From assembly GCA_012518745.1 (NCBI GenBank), contig JAAYRM010000004.1:1-6838 (forward strand): DNA of 6,838 nt, given 5' to 3'. Below, one piece after another: positions 1 through 4,898 of the stretch. The translations under genes and the position numbers were made by a program. Origin of the DNA: Tissierellia bacterium (GTDB lineage: Bacteria; Bacillota; Clostridia; Tissierellales; Tepidimicrobiaceae). How positions within the stretch are numbered: the first letter of the stretch is position 1; the number at the start of each line of letters is the position of its first letter. The notes under the pieces are model-generated. The model was not told the DNA's origin. It ran no database searches and saw only the letters and a list, made by a program, of their open reading frames with translations.

Positions 1-239
1 CGATACATGTAATCCCTGGGCAGGGCATCCTTCACATATAGGTAGGCATTTCTCCCCTCGCCAATATCCACAAATGCGGCCTCCATACCCCTGAGCACAT
101 TGGTGGCCCTTGCCCTATAGACATTCCCCGCTAGGCCGCCTTCGTCTTTTTCATCTATGTAAAATTCTACAAGTTGTCCCTCCTCTACCACCCCTACCCT
201 TTCGATTTCATCTCGAGAGTCTATAAAAATATAGTTCAT
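1..239 (-). CDS. rng: Ribonuclease E/G family protein, N-terminal fragment (3' end beyond window)
   Basis: This is the first 79 codons of an RNase E/G endoribonuclease, a cytoplasmic enzyme that cleaves single-stranded RNA in rRNA maturation and mRNA decay. The fragment begins MNYIFIDSRDEIERVGVVEE and continues with GQLVEFYIDE, then GNVYRARATNVLRGMEAAFV and DIGEGRNAYLYVKDALP. That is the conserved family opening leading into the S1 RNA-binding domain (G-N-[IV]-Y-x-[GA]-R-V-x-x-V-L-x-G-M-x-A-A-F-V-D-I-G). The catalytic DNase I-like part and the zinc-link region lie outside the window. The ATG at 237-239 has GGGGAG (246-251) six bases upstream. The gene follows the SpoIVFA-like gene after an 85-bp gap, and in Firmicutes it usually precedes rplU-rpmA-obg. 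Nothing looks broken; it is simply cut by the window edge. Confidence 0.93.
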   Translation of the reverse strand, partial: MNYIFIDSRDEIERVGVVEEGQLVEFYIDEKDEGGLAGNVYRARATNVLRGMEAAFVDIGEGRNAYLYVKDALPRDYMY

Positions 240-324
240 TCATATCTCCCCTAGCTGCGCATATTCATTATATCCATATTGTTCTCGATCAAGACCCCTA
301 TGAATTAATGCGGGATCTATAATA
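240..324. other. Intergenic gap between SpoIVFA-like gene and rng
   Basis: The gap is 85 bp. It contains the rng ribosome binding site (GGGGAG, minus strand, 246-251). I see no convincing terminator hairpin or promoter hexamers, so read-through transcription into rng is likely. One minus-strand frame stays open from inside the upstream gene through the gap and stops right against the rng start, but it has no usable start codon. Confidence 0.6.
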
Positions 325-1059
325 TTATCTATCCAGCCATGATAACGAGAAAGGGCTGTTCCCCAAAGTTGAGAACCAGCCCTTCTTCTGGAACTCTATG
401 TAATTGGTTGGATTTACGGGTTCTCCATCCACCCAAACCTGAAAATGTAGATACTTATTTCCGTCCTTATTGGTCCCAAGGCTGCCTATCCTATCTCCTT
501 CTTTCACCCGATCCCCCTTGGATACGTAGGCCGATATCAAGTAACCATAGACCGTGGTCATATCCTCGTGCTCTATCGTGACAAAATAGCCTTTGGTATC
601 CCTATCCTCCACCTTTTTCACCATTCCATCCCGAATAGCTATGGGTTCCTTTTCATCACTGGGAATTATATCAACCCCTTCATTGAAGGAAGTCCTTCCA
701 TCTAGGTATACTGTCTCTCCAAAGGGATTATATATGCTTCCCTTAATCGGCGGAGCATGCTTATGGGAAGTTCCCGTTCTAAACACCGACAGAGCATCCT
801 GGGATATTCTCATCATCTGCTTGCTATATCCAAGAATTCTATTCCCATCATCCCTTATGCTGAATTCATAGTTTATGCCCTTATCTATGATTTGAATTAT
901 ATTGGTTGATATACTATTATTCAATAGTTTCAATATGAATATTATTAGAAGTATTACTAGTACACAGGCTACCTGTTTCATATTTAGGCCATATCGAATC
1001 CTATTTTTAATAAACCTTAATATATTATTGTTGGTCCTTCCATACCTCTTCCTATTCAT
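325..1059 (-). CDS. SpoIVFA-like membrane protein with degenerate M23/LytM domain
   Basis: The protein has 244 residues, close to SpoIVFA length. It has a basic N-terminus (MNRKRYGRTN), one membrane segment at about residues 28-46 (ACVLVILLIIFILKLL), a linker, and an extracytoplasmic M23/LytM fold at about 105-222. The fold is recognisable from GDRVKEGDRIGSLG and LHFQVWVDGEPVNP. Most metal ligands are replaced: the HxGxD His is Asn126 (NEGVD, Asp130 kept), the YxHL His is Tyr173 (VYGYL), and the first His of HLH is Tyr203 (YLH, His205 kept). It is therefore probably not a peptidase. In Bacillus, SpoIVFA is a LytM-type regulator of the SpoIVFB protease, encoded just after minCD, which fits this position. 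I chose the ATG at 1057-1059 because GGGGTGG (1068-1074) sits eight bases upstream; a GTG at 1069-1071 would add four residues but has no well-spaced site. The SpoIVFA identity is inferred from architecture and position. Confidence 0.72.
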   Translation of the reverse strand: MNRKRYGRTNNNILRFIKNRIRYGLNMKQVACVLVILLIIFILKLLNNSISTNIIQIIDKGINYEFSIRDDGNRILGYSKQMMRISQDALSVFRTGTSHKHAPPIKGSIYNPFGETVYLDGRTSFNEGVDIIPSDEKEPIAIRDGMVKKVEDRDTKGYFVTIEHEDMTTVYGYLISAYVSKGDRVKEGDRIGSLGTNKDGNKYLHFQVWVDGEPVNPTNYIEFQKKGWFSTLGNSPFSLSWLDR

Positions 1060-1118
1060 GGCATCGTCCACCCCAATCTACTATTAGGATATTTAGATAA
1101 GGCGGATTTTATTCCAAA

Positions 1119-2171
1119 TTAGTTAGGATTTATGCTGAGCTTTGCCCTTCCATTTGGCAGTATAAAATCATCCTCTAGGCTCTTAGGTATCGTTACCTCC
1201 TCTTTCTTGCTAACGAATATACCCTGAACATTATCCAACTGGTTTAATAGTTCCGTACCATCCTCGGTGCCGAGCACGAATAGAGCAGTAGATAGAGCAT
1301 CTCCATCTATGGACTTATCGGATACTATGCTCACCCCAGCTAACTCATTATCCGAAGGGTATCCAGTCTTGGCATCTATTATATGATGATATCTCCTACC
1401 CTTATGGGTGAAATATCGCTCGTAATCCCCTGAGGTTACCACAGATTTCTCCTTGACCTTCAAAATCCCTATATACTTACCGGTCGTATCGAATGGGTCT
1501 TGAACACCTATCCTCCACGGTTCTCCCTTGGCCTTATTCCCCAGTACATATATATTGCCTCCCAAATCCACTATTGCGCTATTTATCCCATGCTCATTAA
1601 GTATCCTCTTGACCTCATCCGCTGCATAGCCCTTGGCGATCCCACCTAGATCCAGTTTCATACCCTGTCGCTTTAGATATACCCTATTGTCATCCAATAG
1701 CTGCAGATCATTATAATCCACCAATTCCATGTTCTTTTCGATCTCGTCCTGATCCGGTATGGATTGTCTTTCACCCTTGCCCTTACCCATGATATTCCAA
1801 AGATCCACCAGGGGGCCAATAGTAGGCTCATAGGCACCACCGCTTATTTCGGCGAAGTATTTTGCCCACTCTATAACATAGTATACATCGTCATGAACCT
1901 CTGTAGGCCTGATACCGGCGTTTCTATTTATTTTGCCTACATCGCTGGTCTCTATATGGGAGCTCATTCTATCCTCTATTTCCTTCAACCTATCTATGGC
2001 TGCCTCTAATGCGCTTTCATCCTTATTGTCATATATCCTCAGGTGTATAACCGTATCCATTAGGAATTCCGTCTTGCTCAGGGGTCTAGTATCGATTTCG
2101 CCCCTGCAACCAAAGAGGGATAATATCATAATGAATATTATCATTGAAAAAACTATTCTTCTAATCCTCAT
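1119..2171 (-). CDS. apbE: FAD:protein FMN transferase, ApbE family lipoprotein
   Basis: This Mg-dependent enzyme cleaves FAD and attaches FMN by a phosphoester bond to Thr in acceptor proteins outside the cytoplasm. The protein has 350 residues, normal for the family. It starts with a lipoprotein signal (MRIRRIVFSM..., lipobox SLFGC, Cys22), so it should be anchored on the outer face of the membrane. Family motifs appear in order: MDT (38-40), YEPTIGPLVDLW (114-125), LDLGGIAKGYAADE (173-186), DLGGNIYVLG (202-211), SVVTSGDYERYF (243-254), HHIIDAKTGYP (262-272) and DALSTALFVLG (291-301, with the metal-binding Asp291 and Thr295 region). All are intact, so it is probably active. The ATG at 2169-2171 is supported by GGAAAGGG (2181-2188). 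The gene directly upstream encodes a likely substrate with two flavinylation motifs. The equivalent in the Listeria extracellular electron transfer locus is FmnB. Family assignment is firm; the substrate is inferred from adjacency. Confidence 0.95.
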   Translation of the reverse strand: MRIRRIVFSMIIFIMILSLFGCRGEIDTRPLSKTEFLMDTVIHLRIYDNKDESALEAAIDRLKEIEDRMSSHIETSDVGKINRNAGIRPTEVHDDVYYVIEWAKYFAEISGGAYEPTIGPLVDLWNIMGKGKGERQSIPDQDEIEKNMELVDYNDLQLLDDNRVYLKRQGMKLDLGGIAKGYAADEVKRILNEHGINSAIVDLGGNIYVLGNKAKGEPWRIGVQDPFDTTGKYIGILKVKEKSVVTSGDYERYFTHKGRRYHHIIDAKTGYPSDNELAGVSIVSDKSIDGDALSTALFVLGTEDGTELLNQLDNVQGIFVSKKEEVTIPKSLEDDFILPNGRAKLSINPN

Positions 2172-2197
2172 ATATAATTACCCTTTCCAAAGTATTT

Positions 2198-2227
2198 ATA
2201 AAACCCTAACATCCGTTAGGGTTTCAT
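2198..2227 (-). terminator. Inverted repeat / possible intrinsic terminator or attenuator between FMN lipoprotein gene and apbE
   Basis: AAACCCTAAC and GTTAGGGTTT (minus strand) are perfect 10-base complements at 2215-2224 and 2201-2210, separated by the 4-base loop GGAT. The stem can be extended by a G-U, a U-A and an A-U pair to 13. The arm AAACCC...GGGTTT is followed by TATAAATACTTT, so the U-tract is short and interrupted. The hairpin begins just after the TAG of the FMN lipoprotein gene (2231-2233) and ends before the apbE ribosome binding site. A partial terminator or a 3'-end mRNA stabiliser that lowers apbE relative to its substrate would fit. The structure is seen in the sequence; the function is inferred. 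Confidence 0.55.
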
Positions 2228-2230
2228 GTG

Positions 2231-3088
2231 CTATACCGCACCCTCTAGCGCCTTTTCAATCAGTTCTAGCATAGTTTCTCTAGTTCCAGTGGCGCCTGTA
2301 ATGGCATCTAGATTCAAATCATCCACGCCATTATTATCTATTACCAATCTTTGAACGCCCTTCATAACGTCGAAGGCATCCAGATGTGCATAGTTTTCTA
2401 TGGATTTCTTATCCCCTTCTTTAACCTCCACGGGTTCCGTTTTGGGTTTATCGTCGGCTCCTATTACTGCTCTATTGTCGTTATCGAATACCACCTTGCT
2501 ACTAGTTCTATCCTTTACGGCTATTTCCGAATAATCGATCCCCACTATCTGGCCTTCCCTAATTACTATTAGCACCTCTGCAAGCCAATCATTATTCGGC
2601 TCCTCAGCCTGAGCCCTGTATTCACCATCTATATATCTGGGCTCATAGACTTCCCCATTTGATGCCATGAGCAATAGTTGATTCACTGCATTTTTAAATT
2701 CCTCCTTGGTAGATGTAGCACCTGAGACGGCATCAAAATCTACCTCAGCTAGAGTTTTTTTCTGGTTGAACTGCTCATTCAGGTCCGCAATTACATCCAG
2801 ACCATCTTGATATTCATAGTTATCCTCGCTTTTCTCTTCTCCGCTATCCGCCAATATCTCAGAATATTTAAATGATACTATTTCTCCATTATCTACCTCC
2901 ATATGGGCCATTGGATAGTTTCCCTGTTCGCTAACCGGTATCTTTACCAGATATTTCCCATCCTGCAGTTCATCTACCTCAACTATATCATCTTGTTCAT
3001 CCTCTGTCATACTTCGTTCACCACAACCCGTAAAGATCACCATTATCAAAGCCATTGCTAGGATAAATGGCACCAACCTTCTAAACAT
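2231..3088 (-). CDS. PplA-like lipoprotein with two FMN-binding (flavinylation) domains
   Basis: The protein has 285 residues: a signal peptide with lipobox FTGC (Cys22), an acidic linker, then two tandem FMN_bind domains (about 42-142 and 152-281). Each domain ends with an acceptor motif: DAVSGATST (Asp119 to Thr127, predicted FMN on Thr125) and DAITGATGT (Asp261 to Thr269, predicted FMN on Thr267). These fit the D-x-x-[ST]-G-A-T signature used by ApbE, as in NqrC, RnfG and Listeria PplA. The likely role is an electron carrier on the outer membrane face, taking electrons from a membrane dehydrogenase and passing them to extracellular acceptors or other redox partners. The two domains also share [IV]V[SG]xxYSEI, which supports duplication. 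I chose the ATG at 3086-3088 because GGAGGG (3096-3101) lies seven bases upstream and it gives a compact signal peptide. A TTG at 3140-3142 would add 18 residues and overlap minE. The modification and the PplA-like role are inferred from family knowledge. Confidence 0.9.
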   Translation of the reverse strand: MFRRLVPFILAMALIMVIFTGCGERSMTEDEQDDIVEVDELQDGKYLVKIPVSEQGNYPMAHMEVDNGEIVSFKYSEILADSGEEKSEDNYEYQDGLDVIADLNEQFNQKKTLAEVDFDAVSGATSTKEEFKNAVNQLLLMASNGEVYEPRYIDGEYRAQAEEPNNDWLAEVLIVIREGQIVGIDYSEIAVKDRTSSKVVFDNDNRAVIGADDKPKTEPVEVKEGDKKSIENYAHLDAFDVMKGVQRLVIDNNGVDDLNLDAITGATGTRETMLELIEKALEGAV

Positions 3089-3095
3089 CAAATAT

Positions 3096-3101
3096 CCCTC
3101 C
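3096..3101 (-). promoter_or_regulatory. Ribosome binding site fixing the start of the FMN lipoprotein gene
   Basis: GGAGGG on the minus strand lies seven bases before the ATG at 3086-3088. It decides against the longer frame starting at the TTG at 3140-3142, which lacks a comparable site and would place 18 extra residues before the signal peptide. Confidence 0.75.
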
Positions 3102-3131
3102 AGAGTATTCCATAATCGGTAACCAAAAAAC

Positions 3132-3413
3132 TTATCTTTCAAAATCCCTTATCTTCACTATTGGAATATTAGCTACCAATGCGGACATGGGCATATTGTC
3201 AGATTCCCTCTTCATCCTGGTAAGCTTTATATCTAATTCCTCCTCATCTATTTCAGCATATTGCTTTATTACCCTTATTATATCCCCCTCTACCATCTGT
3301 AGGAACTTAGGAGACATATGCGCTCTATCGTGTATCAATACCAATTTTAGCCTCTCTTTGGCTATATTCTTACTCCTCTTCTCTTCCCTATTAAATATTC
3401 TAAATAAACCCAA
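3132..3413 (-). CDS. minE: Cell division topological specificity factor MinE
   Basis: MinE stimulates MinD ATPase and displaces MinC from MinD, which restricts the division inhibitor to the poles or drives its oscillation. The protein has 93 residues, at or slightly above usual length. Residues 2-9 (GLFRIFNR) form a short amphipathic, membrane-binding type N-terminus. Residues 20-30 (ERLKLVLIHDR) are the anti-MinCD segment that contacts MinD. The rest (KFLQMVEGDIIRVIKQYAEI, then LDIKLTRM and LVANIPIVKI) is the topological specificity/dimer domain. The only sensible start is a TTG at 3411-3413, preceded six bases away by GGGGGG (3420-3425) that directly abuts the minD stop codon. No in-frame ATG exists before residue 33. 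It is the last gene of the minCDE block, 12 bp after minD. The TTG start may keep MinE output low relative to MinD; that is inference. Confidence 0.93.
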   Translation of the reverse strand: MGLFRIFNREEKRSKNIAKERLKLVLIHDRAHMSPKFLQMVEGDIIRVIKQYAEIDEEELDIKLTRMKRESDNMPMSALVANIPIVKIRDFER

Positions 3414-3419
3414 AGCTAT

Positions 3420-3425
3420 CCCCCC
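3420..3425 (-). promoter_or_regulatory. Ribosome binding site of minE supporting a TTG start
   Basis: GGGGGG on the minus strand sits immediately after the minD TAA (3426-3428) and six bases before the TTG start of minE. The placement suggests that minE translation is coupled to termination on minD. Confidence 0.7.
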
Positions 3426-4220
3426 TTACCTACTAAATAGTAGTTTGATCAATTTGCTGAATTTTCCTTCGTCGTATTGCAGATCCAAGAGTTCAACATC
3501 CTCGCCTACAATCCTATTGCAAATATTTTTAAAGGCCTTTGCCGATAGGGGTTCCTCTTCAGTTATTACGGGTTCACCCTTATTGGTGGATATTACCACA
3601 GCTTCATCGTCCGGTATTACTCCTATCAGGTCCACTGCCAATATATCCACTATATCATCTACATTCATCATGTCTCCTCTTTCAACCATATCCTGCCTGA
3701 TACGGTTTACTATGAGTTTAGGGTTGTCCAGCCCCTTGGATTCCAAGAGCCCTATGACCCTGTCCGCATCCCTTACTGCCGATATCTCTGGCGTAGTAAC
3801 TATGTAGGCCTCATCCGCCCCTGCTATTGAATTTTGAAACCCCTGCTCTATCCCAGCAGGTGAATCCACTACAACATAATCGAACTCTTCCTTCAGTTGA
3901 TTTATTAATTTAAACATCTGCTCAGGGTTGAGTGCGGTCTTATCCTTGGTCTGGGCCGCGGGCAATAGGAATAGGCCCTCATAGCGCTTATCCCTTATAA
4001 GCCCCTGACGTAACCTACAGGCTCCCTCTACTATATCCACTATATCGTATACTATCCTGTTCTCCAAGCCCATTACCACATCTAGATTTCTTAGGCCTAT
4101 GTCGGTATCTACCACTACAACCCTATTTCCCAATATTGCCAATCCAGTTCCTATATTAGCAGCTGTAGTGGTTTTACCTACTCCACCCTTCCCCGATGTT
4201 ACTACTATCGCTATTCCCAT
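3426..4220 (-). CDS. minD: Septum site-determining ATPase MinD
   Basis: MinD is a ParA/Mrp-type ATPase that dimerises on the membrane with ATP, recruits MinC and is released by MinE. The protein has 264 residues, typical for the family. The deviant Walker A is at residues 10-17 (GKGGVGKT, signature Lys11 and catalytic Lys16). Switch I is DTDIGLRNLD (38-47), containing Asp40. The Walker B/switch II region is VVVDSPAGIEQGF (116-128). NRIR (172-175) follows the central strand, and the C-terminal amphipathic membrane-targeting helix is GKFSKLIKLLFSR (252-264). All key residues are present. The ATG at 4218-4220 has GGGGG (4228-4232) upstream, overlapping the minC stop codon (4232-4234). The gap to minC is 11 bp, so the genes are very likely co-transcribed and translationally coupled. 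Confidence 0.97.
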   Translation of the reverse strand: MGIAIVVTSGKGGVGKTTTAANIGTGLAILGNRVVVVDTDIGLRNLDVVMGLENRIVYDIVDIVEGACRLRQGLIRDKRYEGLFLLPAAQTKDKTALNPEQMFKLINQLKEEFDYVVVDSPAGIEQGFQNSIAGADEAYIVTTPEISAVRDADRVIGLLESKGLDNPKLIVNRIRQDMVERGDMMNVDDIVDILAVDLIGVIPDDEAVVISTNKGEPVITEEEPLSAKAFKNICNRIVGEDVELLDLQYDEGKFSKLIKLLFSR

Positions 4221-4231
4221 GCATATTCCCC

Positions 4232-4861
4232 CTATCTATTGTTTTTCTGTATATATGGCTCTATTAGGACTTCCCCATTGTCAACCTTAGCAACCTCCGG
4301 TAGCTTTGATGTAATTATCTCTCCATCTGGCCTCCTACCGATGATATTTCCTATCCTCAACTGGGTTGGCTGTAGATCATGGGCAGCTATTATGGCCTTC
4401 TCATTTCCACCTATTCCGGCATGTGCAACTCCCTTAAGGCTTCCCAATATGACTATATTCCCCATCGCCCTGATCAGGGCACCTGGATTCACATCCCCTA
4501 TGATGACTATGCTGCCATTATGCTCTATCACCTGTCCAGATCTTATGGTATTGTGTATGAATTTAGTCATATTCCTGGTGGGCTCCCCATTATATTTCCC
4601 AGATTGCGAATACGAAGGTAGGCCCTGTCTAGATACCGACAATTCGTATTCTTCCTCTATTATCTGGAATAATTCCTGTTTTTGATCTGTGGACAGGTTT
4701 CCCCCCCTTATACCCAGTATATTTGCTCCCCTGAAGAAATCTATGGACTTCTTCAGCTTTTCGATCAATTCAATTTTTATACGACCGAAATCTCCATCCC
4801 TTACATGGATATATATCCCCTCTTTAATTCCTCTAAAGCTTATCAATCCTTCCTTCACCAT
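4232..4861 (-). CDS. minC: Septum site-determining protein MinC (FtsZ assembly inhibitor)
   Basis: MinC blocks FtsZ polymer assembly away from midcell and is carried to the membrane by MinD. The 209-residue form has an N-terminal FtsZ-inhibiting domain (about 1-75) and a C-terminal right-handed beta-helix domain (about 102-203) that dimerises and binds MinD. The beta-helix carries IRSGQVIEHNGSIVIIGDVN (106-125), followed by PGALIRAMGNIVILGSLKG (126-144) and AHAG (147-150). RSGQ (107-110) is the MinD-contact motif known from E. coli MinC. I chose the ATG at 4859-4861 because GGAGG (4867-4871) is five bases upstream. The longer start at 4871-4873 would add four residues but overlaps that site and has no good site of its own. 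The gene begins 37 bp after the PBP2 stop, and its stop overlaps the minD ribosome binding site. Confidence 0.95.
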   Translation of the reverse strand: MVKEGLISFRGIKEGIYIHVRDGDFGRIKIELIEKLKKSIDFFRGANILGIRGGNLSTDQKQELFQIIEEEYELSVSRQGLPSYSQSGKYNGEPTRNMTKFIHNTIRSGQVIEHNGSIVIIGDVNPGALIRAMGNIVILGSLKGVAHAGIGGNEKAIIAAHDLQPTQLRIGNIIGRRPDGEIITSKLPEVAKVDNGEVLIEPYIQKNNR

Positions 4862-4866
4862 CAATA

Positions 4867-4871
4867 CCTCC
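4867..4871 (-). promoter_or_regulatory. Ribosome binding site deciding the minC start
   Basis: GGAGG on the minus strand is five bases before the ATG at 4859-4861 (and eight before an in-frame GTG at 4856-4858). It overlaps the alternative upstream ATG at 4871-4873, so the shorter MinC is preferred. Confidence 0.65.
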
Positions 4872-4898
4872 ATAGTATTATGCTAAGTCTATAGTCTC

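Noticed and set aside
240..388. A minus-strand frame open through the end of the SpoIVFA-like gene and the gap, ending ...RGLDREQYGYNEYAQLGEI and stopping exactly before the rng start.
   Set aside because: It has no start codon or ribosome site and half of it overlaps a convincing gene in another frame. I do not recognise the peptide. It could be the tail of a lost gene, but chance openness is enough to explain it.
1060..1118. The gap between apbE and the SpoIVFA-like gene was examined for a terminator or promoter.
   Set aside because: Only a weak GGA/TCC pairing is visible, with no stable stem or T-tract. It holds just the ribosome site and the alternative GTG start of the next gene.
2191..2200. 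TATAAATA just after the hairpin, resembling a -10 box for apbE.
   Set aside because: No plausible -35 hexamer lies about 17 bases upstream; the sequence there is the hairpin itself.
3110..3142. Possible promoter upstream of the FMN lipoprotein gene: TTGAAA (minus strand, end of minE) with a weak GATTAT box.
   Set aside because: The spacer is about 19 bases and the -10 match is poor. It cannot be distinguished from AT-rich background, so a separate promoter for the cassette is not claimed.
3187..3807. A 206-codon plus-strand open frame opposite minE and minD.
   Set aside because: It is antisense to two well-supported genes. The product is low-complexity and Ser/Leu/Ile-rich, as expected from reading the complementary strand.
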